Assembly: GCA_964435025.1 (NCBI GenBank)
Contig: CAYSXL010000007.1
Coordinates: forward strand, 1-21,665
Source of the DNA: PWHW01 sp964435025
GTDB taxonomy: Bacteria > Patescibacteriota > Minisyncoccia > Minisyncoccales > PWPS01
Direction of reading: 5' to 3'
Length of the DNA stretch: 21,665 nt
The translations under genes and the position numbers were made by a program. The notes under the pieces were generated by a model that searched no databases, had not been told where the DNA came from, and saw only the letters and a program-made list of their open reading frames with translations. This document shows, one piece after another, positions 14,610 through 21,552 of this stretch (positions are counted from its first letter, which is position 1; every line of letters starts with the position of its first letter).

Positions 14610-16564
14610 ATGAACGCAAAAACTTTATTTATATTTTTTACAGCAGTAGCGATAACTTTACTCGTGAGTTTTGTCGTGGAGGCAAACAGAAACGAGGCGG
14701 AAGCTTCGACGGCTTCTTTGAATTGTGTGGGCCAGACGACCAATTCGGTCACTCTCCAATACAGTCTTAGTTCGGGGACAGCTCAACTTTTTAGAGGAAG
14801 ATCAACGGGAAGTGTTACCACCAGGCTCCAAGGACTTTCTTCTGCGAGCAATAGAAGGATAAGCATACCCAATCTCTCTTCGGGAACTACATACTATTTT
14901 ACTTTAAGAAGTGGGTCATCTGCGACTTCTTCCCGTATGTCCGGGGTTACTCGTTGCTCTACCAGAGAGTCTACCACGTCTGCGCCAAGNNNNNNNNNNN
15001 NNNNNNNNNNNNNNNNNNNNNNNNNNNNNNNNNNNNNNNNNNNNNNNNNNNNNNNNNNNNNNNNNNNNNNNNNNNNNNNNNNNNNNNNNGTATGTCCGGG
15101 GTTACTCGTTGCTCTACCAGAGAGTCTACCACGTCTGCGCCAAGTCCCGAGCCGAGTGCTTCGGCTTCTTTGAATTGTGTGGGCCAGACGACCAATTCGG
15201 TCACTCTCCAATACAGTCTTAGTTCGGGGACAGCTCAACTTTTTAGAGGAAGATCAACGGGAAGTGTTACCACCAGGCTCCAAGGACTTTCTTCTGCGAG
15301 CAATAGAAGGATAAGCATACCCAATCTCTCTTCGGGAACTACATACTATTTTACTTTAAGAAGTGGGTCATCTGCGACTTCTTCCCGTATGTCCGGGGTT
15401 ACTCGTTGCTCTACCAGAGAGTCTACCACGTCTGCGCCAAGAACTACGCCTACTCCTACAACAACAACGACACCTACACCTACCCCTACAACAACAACGA
15501 CGCCTACGCCTACTCCTACAACAAGAACAACACCTACAAGAAGAACTACGCCTACACCTATACCAAGAACTACGCCTGCCCCTACAACAACAACGACGCC
15601 TACGCCTACCTTCACTCCCGCTCCTGCGCCATCTCCGCCTGAAATAACCTATCCGACTTATACTCGTGCTTCCGCACCTACCTTTACTCCCGACCCCACG
15701 CCGGAAGGAAAGCTTGAATGTAAACCCAAGACGGAAGATTCTATTGCCCTTTCCTACAGTGTAAAAGATGGCACGAGCGCTTCTCTTTTTAGGAACACCA
15801 TAAGACTTAAAGCTATTGGTTCAGGAGATAATTCGGGTAGTTTTGTAGTAGAAGGACTTTCCTCCGGCGCGACTTACACCTTTTATTTAAGAAACGGATT
15901 ATTCTCTTATTCGGACAGAATAGACAGGGCTATTTGTACCACAAAGATAAAAAAAGCTCCCGAGACCGAGCCCGAGCCGAAAGAAGAAATCAGTGTCACA
16001 AAAAGAGTAAAAAGCTTGGAAAGGGAAGTTGGATATGTAAACTCTCTCAACTCTCTCCCGGGAGAATCAATCGGATATTCCGTAAAGGTTACTGCGGGAG
16101 ATGCGGGTGTAAGAAATGTTACAGTGAGAGACAGGATGGAAGATGAAAAAATAAAATATGACGGCAATCTGAGAGTTGACGGAGATAAGGTTTTCGGAGA
16201 TATCGACGATGGAATAAATATAGGAAGTATTGACGGAGGAGACCACAAAGAAATTACCTTTGACGCCAAGGTTGCTTCAAGAGAGGAGTTTTCTACCGGA
16301 ACAACATCCATTGCTAATGTAGCGGAAGCTATATCCGGAGATGCGACCGATACGGGAAAAGCAACAGTACACATTGCAAAAGAAGATCCGGTTGCTCCTC
16401 CTACGGATGTACCTACGGGTATTACCGGAAGCGGGATTATCGATTATCTCTTTATTCCTTTTCTCGCAATATCGGGTGCTTTTCTCCTTTTTAGAAAACA
16501 GATTGTTGCCCTTTGGAAGAAATTGGAAGAGGCACGCGGGGAAGTGGTGGCGGAGTGGGTATAA
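14610..16564 (+). CDS. Repeat-containing surface protein with FN3-like units, Thr/Pro linker and VPTG sorting signal
   Basis: Start ATG 14610 with signal peptide (LFIFFTAVAITLLVSFVVEA). The first FN3-like unit begins SLNCVGQTTNSVTLQYS, then the frame meets 100 N. After the gap come the end of a unit, a full second unit identical in DNA to the first, and a ~85-residue Thr/Pro-rich linker. A diverged FN3-like unit with paired Cys (LECKPKT ... AICTTK) follows, then a DUF11-like domain (SLPGESIGYSVKVTAG). VPTGITGSG (16409 onward), a membrane helix and an FRKQ tail end the protein. Merging the identical 55-base gap flanks yields one frame of 599 residues with two identical units; more copies are possible. 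The Thr/Pro linker suggests a glycosylated stalk. Probable sortase substrate and paralogue of the 12318 protein. Confidence 0.85.
14710..14989 (+). repeat. FN3-like repeat unit, copy 1
   Basis: 280 bases identical to 15162-15441. Encodes one FN3-like domain with a Cys near each end (LNC ... TRC) that could form a disulfide. It runs up to the gap. Confidence 0.93.
14990..15089. other. Scaffold gap inside FN3-like repeat array
   Basis: Exactly 100 N. The 55 bases before it (14935-14989) and the 55 bases after it (15090-15144) are identical and in the same codon phase. The two contigs may simply overlap, or unresolved repeat copies lie between them. Confidence 0.95.
15090..15144 (+). repeat. 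FN3-like repeat, 55-base end fragment
   Basis: Identical to the last 55 bases of the units at 14710-14989 and 15162-15441. It is either the end of a further copy or the same physical copy as 14935-14989 duplicated by scaffolding. A 17-base linker (15145-15161) leads to the next unit, so the repeat period is 297 bases, or 99 residues. Confidence 0.9.
15162..15441 (+). repeat. FN3-like repeat unit, last identical copy
   Basis: 280 bases identical to 14710-14989. After it the Thr/Pro-rich linker begins, and the next FN3-like unit (from ~15712) is clearly diverged. Confidence 0.93.
15442..15708 (+). repeat. Low-complexity Thr/Pro-coding region
   Basis: Short ACN/CCN motifs such as CCTACAACAACAACGACGCC recur several times. 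The coding frame reads Thr and Pro almost throughout, typical of an extended and often O-glycosylated stalk. The other two plus frames are also open here, which is a by-product of the composition. Confidence 0.85.
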
Positions 16565-16585
16565 AATCAAGACTTTTTGTAAAAG

Positions 16586-16611
16586 AAAAATCGTCCTTTG
16601 GGGCGATTTTT
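16586..16611 (+). terminator. Rho-independent terminator
   Basis: AAAAATCGTCC (16586-16596), loop TTTG, GGGCGATTTTT (16601-16611), with one wobble. It lies 21 bases after the stop of the surface protein and separates the surface locus from truB. Confidence 0.9.
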
Positions 16612-16656
16612 GTTATAATAAGAATATACTTTAAAATCGGTAAAAGTTGTTATACC

Positions 16657-17418
16657 ATGGCAAAAGAAAAAGATATTTTTCCTGTTTACAAATTTATCGG
16701 AGAGTCGCCTTTTGACGCCATAAAAAGGATAAAAAAAGAAAAGAGTTTTCTAAAGGATAAAAAAGTCGCCTATGCGGGAAGACTTGACCCCATGGCCGAA
16801 GGGTTGCTCTTGCTTATTACAGGAGATGAATTAAAAAATTTTGATAGTTATTTAAAGCATGATAAAGAATATGAAGCGGAAATACTTTTTGGGTGTGTTT
16901 CGGACACGTATGATATTTTAGGATTGCCCGATAGAACATCGGACATAAGTCCGGAAAAAAGCGGGATAGAAAGGGAAATAAAAAAATACAGAGGAAAGTT
17001 TACTTTCTCTTTACCCCCTTTCTCCGGTTACAAAATAAAAGGGAAGCCACTTTTCTGGTGGGCTCTTCGAGGAAAAATCGAGGAAGTTGACATCCCCGAA
17101 AAGGAGGTAGAGATATATGATTTACAAATATTGGAATTCAAGAATATTCCCAAACAGGAGGTAGGGGAGGAGATTTTTAGAAAGATAAAAAAAGTACGGG
17201 GGAATTTTCGACAAAAGAAGATTTACAATAAATGGAAGACTTTTCTCAAAGAAGAAAAGAGAGACTTTTTCCCTCTTTTGAAAATAAAAATAAACTGTAG
17301 CAGCGGTTGTTATGTAAGGAGTATTGCACAGGATTTGGGAAGAAAGACTTCTGCGGGGGCGGTTCTTTTTGCTTTAAAAAGAAAAAAGATAGGAGAATAC
17401 AAATCGAGTATTACTTGA
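16657..17418 (+). CDS. truB: tRNA pseudouridine(55) synthase
   Basis: 253 residues from ATG 16657. A longer in-frame extension back to 16513 runs through the terminator and the previous gene, so it is rejected. TruB isomerises U55 of the tRNA T-loop. The catalytic Asp is Asp44 in VAYAGRLDPMAEGLLLL; the usual GTLDP is GRLDP here. Other family text is FSLPPFSGYKIKG (the PPxxSAxK region), CSSGCYVRSIAQDLG, and the final LKRKKIGEY. The middle carries a Lys-rich insertion (IRKIKKVRGNFRQKKIY-like, ~185-205) and no PUA domain is seen. No clear promoter was found; AT-rich sequence with TATAAT at 16614 precedes it. Confidence 0.92.
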   Translation: MAKEKDIFPVYKFIGESPFDAIKRIKKEKSFLKDKKVAYAGRLDPMAEGLLLLITGDELKNFDSYLKHDKEYEAEILFGCVSDTYDILGLPDRTSDISPEKSGIEREIKKYRGKFTFSLPPFSGYKIKGKPLFWWALRGKIEEVDIPEKEVEIYDLQILEFKNIPKQEVGEEIFRKIKKVRGNFRQKKIYNKWKTFLKEEKRDFFPLLKIKINCSSGCYVRSIAQDLGRKTSAGAVLFALKRKKIGEYKSSIT

Positions 17419-17475
17419 TTTTTAGACACAAAAAAGCCATAATTCCAACTGAGTGTTAGAATAATTGTAAGAAAA

Positions 17476-18348
17476 ATGAGAACACAAGAAATACTCACGG
17501 GGATAGTCTTTGTGCTCTTTTTGGGGGTAGGGGCGTTTTTTTATTCCAATCCCGCTTCCTTTGATGTGGCGGTTAATAGGGTGGACGAATTTTTATTTTC
17601 TTGGAGCACGGTGCCCAGCGGCATTGACGATAATAAAGAAAGAGGGGTTCTTGAAGGGGTAGTGAGAGAAGAAAATAGGATTGAGGAGGGAGAGCTAACG
17701 AGAAAGGGAATTATTGAGGAAACTAACAGGAGAAGGATGCGTTTTGAAGATAATCCCCTTGAAGAGAATTATATTTTAAATGAAGTTGCTGAAACAAAAT
17801 TGGATGATATGTTCGAAAACCAGTATTTTGCGCACGTTTCTCCCGAAGGTGTGGGCATAGGAGATGTTGCCAAGGAAATGGGTTATGAATTTCTCCTGAT
17901 AGGGGACAATTTGGCCAAAGGGAATTACAGAGATGATAGAGAGGTTGTCGGGGATTGGATGGACAGTCCCGGGCACAGAAAAAATATTTTGGACGACAGA
18001 TACATAGAAATAGGAGTGGCTACAAGGAAAGGAAGTTTTGAAGAAAGAGAAGTATGGATTTCCGTGCAGGTATTCGGAATGCCCACTTGGGCATGCCCTG
18101 AGGTTGATAAGGCCTTGGAAGAGCAAATCGACACAAAAAAAGCGAGGGTGGAAAATCTGGAAACAAGAAAAGAAACATTAAAAAAGGAGATAGATGACAC
18201 AGAAAGGGGAAGCGACGAACACATAGAGAAAGTAGAGGAATACAATCGCCTGGTGGAAGAATATAACTCCCTGATATCTTCTCTTAAAGACCTTGTTGAT
18301 GAATATAACGAACAGGTTCGAATAAGAAAAGAGTGTATCCGTGGATGA
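17476..18348 (+). CDS. Secreted CAP-domain (SCP/PR-1-like) protein with coiled-coil tail
   Basis: 290 residues. An N-terminal signal anchor (~7-25, ILTGIVFVLFLGVGAFF) is followed by a charged spacer and a CAP domain (~85-205). Its motifs are FAHVSPEG, IGDNLAKGNY and VGDWMDSPGHRKNIL, then EIGVA. Bacterial CAP proteins usually read GENIA where this one reads GDNLA, so the usual Glu is an Asp. Residues ~212-285 form a heptad-like coiled coil (EEQIDTKKARVENLETRK onward), ending in Cys-Ile-Arg-Gly. The protein is likely displayed outside the cell; the activity of bacterial CAP domains is poorly known. The next gene overlaps its stop by eight bases if GTG 18341 is used. Confidence 0.87.
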   Translation: MRTQEILTGIVFVLFLGVGAFFYSNPASFDVAVNRVDEFLFSWSTVPSGIDDNKERGVLEGVVREENRIEEGELTRKGIIEETNRRRMRFEDNPLEENYILNEVAETKLDDMFENQYFAHVSPEGVGIGDVAKEMGYEFLLIGDNLAKGNYRDDREVVGDWMDSPGHRKNILDDRYIEIGVATRKGSFEEREVWISVQVFGMPTWACPEVDKALEEQIDTKKARVENLETRKETLKKEIDDTERGSDEHIEKVEEYNRLVEEYNSLISSLKDLVDEYNEQVRIRKECIRG

Positions 18349-18886
18349 AAGGGCGGAAAAAATAATGGAAAAGTATTATAAGAAGTACCCCGATCTTCAT
18401 CGGGTCTTGCTTTGGCACTCTAACGCAGTTGCAAGTAAAGCATTGCGAATCGCGGAAAATTACGATGGTTTTGATTTTGATTTGCAACTTATTAAAGAAG
18501 GAGCGCTCCTTCACGATATCGGTGTTTTTCTAACCGATGCTCCCGAAATAAATTGTTTCGGAGAAAATCCTTATCTTTGCCACGGCTATTTGGGAAGAGA
18601 AATCTTGGAAAAAGAAGGGCTTCCAAAACACGCCTTAATCGCTGAAAGGCATATTGGCAGCGGAATAGGAGAAGAGGAGATTAGGAAAAAAAATCTTCCC
18701 TTGCCCCCGAGAGATATGCTCCCTTTGACGCCGGAAGAAGAAGTAATCTGTTTGGCCGATAAATTTTATAATAAATCGGACAACCCCTTAAAGGAGAAAC
18801 AGGTTGAGGATATAAAAAATGAACTTAAAAAACACGGACCGGAGAGTGCCGGGAGGATGGAAAAACTGCTAAGAAAGTATGTTTGA
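18341..18886 (+). CDS. HD-domain phosphohydrolase
   Basis: 181 residues from GTG 18341; ATG 18365 is a shorter alternative, and neither has a convincing Shine-Dalgarno. The metal ligands of the HD superfamily are visible: His26 (LLWHSNAV), His58-Asp59 (GALLHDIG), further His81 and His104 (IAERHIGSG), and a late Asp in EEVICLADKFYNK. Proteins of this size and layout are single-domain HD hydrolases that often act on nucleotides or phosphate esters; the substrate is not evident. It overlaps the CAP gene and is probably co-transcribed, without an obvious functional link. Confidence 0.88.
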   Translation: MDERAEKIMEKYYKKYPDLHRVLLWHSNAVASKALRIAENYDGFDFDLQLIKEGALLHDIGVFLTDAPEINCFGENPYLCHGYLGREILEKEGLPKHALIAERHIGSGIGEEEIRKKNLPLPPRDMLPLTPEEEVICLADKFYNKSDNPLKEKQVEDIKNELKKHGPESAGRMEKLLRKYV

Positions 18887-18935
18887 TATTTTCTGACCTT
18901 TTGATAGACTGAAAGAATGGGGTAAGTCTAACGAT

Positions 18936-19688
18936 ATGACCAGAAAAAGTTTAATTATATTTTCTGCGGTGATTATCCTTCTTTCTTTTGCTTCTCTGTA
19001 TCTTTTCTTAAGAGAAAGGAGAGCTGCAAAAGAGGATGTGGATTTTGAAGGAAGAACATACCGTAATGAAGTTTACGGATACAGGATGTATTTCCCTCTC
19101 GGGTGGGAAATAGAGGAAAAAGAAGAGAGGAAATTCTCCTTTTTTCACTCCGCCCTTGAAAACGAGAAGTTTTCGGAAAACAGGGAGTTCTGGAATACCT
19201 ATAAACAAGATTTCGGAATTAATTTGGTGGGGGTTTCTCCTCTTACACATATTGACGGAGAGATCAATTATAATATAGAGAAACACATCTATTTGAACGA
19301 GAACAATTTTACGTTAAGGCAGTGGTATAATCTTGCCGCTCTTGCGGAAGCCTTTTCCTCCGCAAAAATAAGTGAAGGGGATTTTATAAGAACAAGGAAC
19401 AGTATAATGGAAGAAGATGTGGAGGCGGATGATATTGAGGAAGTTTTTGATCCTTGGATGCCCCGCGGGGAAGTAATACAAGTAGGAAATAAGGATGTAT
19501 TGAAGACTACTTTCCCCCGTGCGCACCGGTATCAAGGGTATCAGTACTATATATTTCCTTTTAAAGATTATTTTTTTGTTTTTCATTTTGGTTACGGAGG
19601 TCCTGTTATCCCCAGAGATATGTGGCAGAGGAGTAACAGGCATATAAAAGATATGATTAAATCACTACAGCCTCTACAAGAGGAATGA
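18936..19688 (+). CDS. Membrane-anchored extracytoplasmic protein, unknown function
   Basis: 250 residues. An N-terminal signal anchor (SLIIFSAVIILLSFASLYLFL) follows three residues and a basic pair. The soluble part opens with YGYRMYFPLGWEIEEKE, a pattern common at the start of PsbP-like or similar alpha/beta domains in small-genome bacteria (NxYGFxxxYPxxW type). A later stretch YYIFPFKDYFFVFHFGYGG is strongly aromatic, and the end (NRHIKDMIKSLQPLQEE) resembles the closing helix of such domains. The family assignment is tentative and no catalytic residues can be named. It is preceded by a 49-base gap from the HD gene and followed by the NUDIX gene after 12 bases. Confidence 0.72.
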   Translation: MTRKSLIIFSAVIILLSFASLYLFLRERRAAKEDVDFEGRTYRNEVYGYRMYFPLGWEIEEKEERKFSFFHSALENEKFSENREFWNTYKQDFGINLVGVSPLTHIDGEINYNIEKHIYLNENNFTLRQWYNLAALAEAFSSAKISEGDFIRTRNSIMEEDVEADDIEEVFDPWMPRGEVIQVGNKDVLKTTFPRAHRYQGYQYYIFPFKDYFFVFHFGYGGPVIPRDMWQRSNRHIKDMIKSLQPLQEE

Positions 19689-19700
19689 TATAAAAATGCG

Positions 19701-20129
19701 ATGGAAAAAATAGAAATAATAGCACGAGGGCTTATTACGGGAGGGAAGAAGTTTCTTGTCTGTAGAGATAAGATGAACGAAAACTATTTTCTGCCCGGCG
19801 GGCACATCGAACCGGGGGAGTTTTCATCCGATGCTCTTTTTCGTGAACTAAAAGAAGAACTCGCGCTGGAAACAAAAAACTTTTATTTTATCGGTATTGT
19901 TGAAAATATATATTCACTCAAGGGAAATCGCCATCAGGAAATAAATTTCATTTACAGTGTTGAACACGAAAGTTTCTCTTTTCAGAGCAAAGAAGATCAC
20001 ATAGAGTTTTCTTTTTTCTCTGTTGAGGAATTCGCCAAAGCGGACGTGAGGCCGACCAAATTAAAGGAAGCACTACTTAAATGGAGGGAGGATAAAAATT
20101 TTTTTCACGTTAAAACAATAGACAGATGA
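19701..20129 (+). CDS. NUDIX hydrolase
   Basis: 142 residues. The Nudix box runs from Gly34 to Leu56 (GHIEPGE, seven residues, RELKEELAL). It fits GX5EX7REUXEEXGU except that the late Gly is Ala55. Glu52 and Glu53 are the metal-binding pair. The family hydrolyses nucleoside diphosphates linked to another moiety; the substrate cannot be told from sequence alone, and house-cleaning of damaged nucleotides is one possibility. The ATG at 19701 is 12 bases after the previous stop, and the next gene overlaps it as ATGA. Confidence 0.92.
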   Translation: MEKIEIIARGLITGGKKFLVCRDKMNENYFLPGGHIEPGEFSSDALFRELKEELALETKNFYFIGIVENIYSLKGNRHQEINFIYSVEHESFSFQSKEDHIEFSFFSVEEFAKADVRPTKLKEALLKWREDKNFFHVKTIDR

Positions 20130-20320
20130 GTTTTAAAATAAAATGGTGGCAACTTTTAATATACGAAACGGCGCTCATTGCGGTGGGGATACTTATAGGA
20201 GCAAAATGGGAAGCGTTCTTTGCCGATTATTTTTATATTTTACTTTCCATATTTGCCGTTCTCGGAGGTTATGTTCTGTATGTGCTTACCAGCCAAATTG
20301 ATTTTAAAGAAAAACAGTGA
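20126..20320 (+). CDS. Small two-helix membrane protein, unknown
   Basis: 64 residues beginning in an ATGA overlap with the NUDIX gene, which supports real translation by coupling. Two hydrophobic helices (LLIYETALIAVGILIGA and YFYILLSIFAVLGGYVLYVL) are separated by a short acidic turn (KWEAFFAD), with a charged tail (DFKEKQ). No family is recognised. The next gene starts one base after its stop. Confidence 0.75.
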   Translation: MSFKIKWWQLLIYETALIAVGILIGAKWEAFFADYFYILLSIFAVLGGYVLYVLTSQIDFKEKQ

Positions 20321-20321
20321 A

Positions 20322-21095
20322 ATGTCGGATTATTATAAAGGAAAAAGGAAAAGAAACATTTATTGCTCCGGAGAAAGGGAGTCGTTTAAGATAAGTAGAT
20401 CCAAAATAGATCTCTTTCTAAATTGCCCGCGGTGTTTTTATATCGACCGAAAGCTTGGAGTTTCTCAACCTCCCGGATTTCCGTTTGCTATTAATTCGGC
20501 AGTAGATAAGCTCCTAAAGCAAGAATTTGACATTCATCGCAAGCGAGGAACCAAACACCCACTCCTTGAAAAGTACGGAGTTGATGCTGTTCCTGCCAAG
20601 AGGGAGGAAATGGATGAGTGGAGAGAAAATTTTAAAGGAGTACGGACGCATCATACACCGACAAATCTTATTATAACGGGAGCAATTGATGACCTTTGGA
20701 TAAATACAAACGGTCAGTACATTGTGGTCGATTACAAAGCGACAAGCAAAGACGGGGAAATCACGGAACTTAATAAAGACTGGCAAGAAAGCTATAAAAG
20801 GCAAATGGAAGTTTATCAATGGCTCTTAAGGAAAAACGGGTTAACCGTTTCGGATACGGGATATTTCGTTTATTGTAACGGGAGGACCGATGTGGAAGTG
20901 TTTGACGGGAAGATTGAATTTGATGTCACTCTTATTCCTTACAGTGGCAGTGATGAGTGGGTGGAGAAAACTCTTGTTTCCATAAAAAATACTCTGGAGA
21001 GTAATCAGCTTCCGGATTCCGGAGAAGAATGTGATTTTTGTCTTTACAGAAAATCCGTAAACAAAGTATTGGAAGAGAATAATCACAGGGAGTAG
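20322..21095 (+). CDS. PD-(D/E)XK superfamily nuclease with four-Cys cluster
   Basis: 257 residues from ATG 20322; the open frame extends back to 20220 inside the small membrane protein gene and is not used. The nuclease core is GAIDDLW (Asp123), then VVDYKAT (Asp137-Tyr-Lys139), then QMEVY (Gln161, Tyr165), the order of RecB/Cas4-type nucleases. Cysteines frame the core: Cys35-x2-Cys38 (LFLNCPRCFY) and Cys237-x2-Cys240 (ECDFCLY). This is consistent with a metal or Fe-S staple as in Cas4 and AddB, though those use one N-terminal and three C-terminal Cys. No cas gene or helicase is nearby, so a repair or DNA-processing role is more likely than CRISPR adaptation. Confidence 0.87.
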   Translation: MSDYYKGKRKRNIYCSGERESFKISRSKIDLFLNCPRCFYIDRKLGVSQPPGFPFAINSAVDKLLKQEFDIHRKRGTKHPLLEKYGVDAVPAKREEMDEWRENFKGVRTHHTPTNLIITGAIDDLWINTNGQYIVVDYKATSKDGEITELNKDWQESYKRQMEVYQWLLRKNGLTVSDTGYFVYCNGRTDVEVFDGKIEFDVTLIPYSGSDEWVEKTLVSIKNTLESNQLPDSGEECDFCLYRKSVNKVLEENNHRE

Positions 21096-21096
21096 C

Positions 21097-21125
21097 TTGA
21101 CTTTTCTCTCTGCTTTCCTTAAAAT
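21097..21125 (+). promoter_or_regulatory. Predicted promoter for cupin gene
   Basis: TTGACT (21097-21102), 17 bases, TAAAAT (21120-21125). It starts right after the nuclease stop. The ~28-base leader before ATG 21160 has no Shine-Dalgarno and is nearly all A and T. Confidence 0.75.
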
Positions 21126-21159
21126 CATCCCGTATTATTAATTTAATTTTTTAAACATT

Positions 21160-21552
21160 ATGAAAGGATATGTAGGCGATATTGAAAAAGAGACCGAAGA
21201 TAACGACAATTTTCGAAAAGTTCTCTACACTGCCAAAAATAGCCAACTTGTCGTAATGAGTGTTGAGCCCGGAGGTGAGATAGGGGAGGAAGTTCATGAC
21301 TTGGATCAGTTTATTCGTATCGAAGATGGGACGGGGAGGGCTGTTTTAAATGACGTAGAACACGAAATAAAAGATGATTACGCGGTGATGATTCCTGCGG
21401 GAATGAAGCATAATGTCATTAATACGGGGGAAAAACCTCTCAAACTTTATAGTATTTATTCTCCTCCCGAACACAGGGATGGGGTCTTGCACAAAACGAG
21501 AGAAGAAGCAATGGAAGACGAAGAACATTTTGACGGGAATACTACGGAATAA
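21160..21552 (+). CDS. Cupin-domain protein
   Basis: 130 residues forming one small beta-barrel cupin. Motif 1 is represented by GGEIGEEVHDLDQFIRIEDGTG; it has one His (EVH) with Asp and Gln where a second His is common. Motif 2 is IPAGMKHNVINTG with its His. The C-terminal tail (HKTREEAMEDEEHF) resembles a subgroup of small stand-alone cupins found in many bacteria. A metal site is plausible, but the substrate and reaction (isomerase, dioxygenase or sugar binding) are unknown. It has its own promoter and is probably a separate unit. Confidence 0.9.
   Translation: MKGYVGDIEKETEDNDNFRKVLYTAKNSQLVVMSVEPGGEIGEEVHDLDQFIRIEDGTGRAVLNDVEHEIKDDYAVMIPAGMKHNVINTGEKPLKLYSIYSPPEHRDGVLHKTREEAMEDEEHFDGNTTE

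Noticed and set aside
14954..15222. Several open frames that read through the N run on both strands, including an apparent start at 14954
   Set aside because: They depend on untranslated N and on repeat sequence in other frames; the signal peptide and domain continuity support only the frame from 14610.
15363..15647. Open frames in all three plus frames and one minus frame over the Thr/Pro region
   Set aside because: Low-complexity ACN/CCN repeats lack stop codons in every frame; only the Thr/Pro frame connects to protein domains on both sides.
16513..16656. Upstream extension of truB
   Set aside because: It runs through the surface protein end and a strong terminator at 16586-16611; family homology starts only after ATG 16657.
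20322..21095. Possible cas4 and hence a CRISPR locus
   Set aside because: No repeat-spacer array or other cas gene is visible, and the cysteine layout differs from Cas4.
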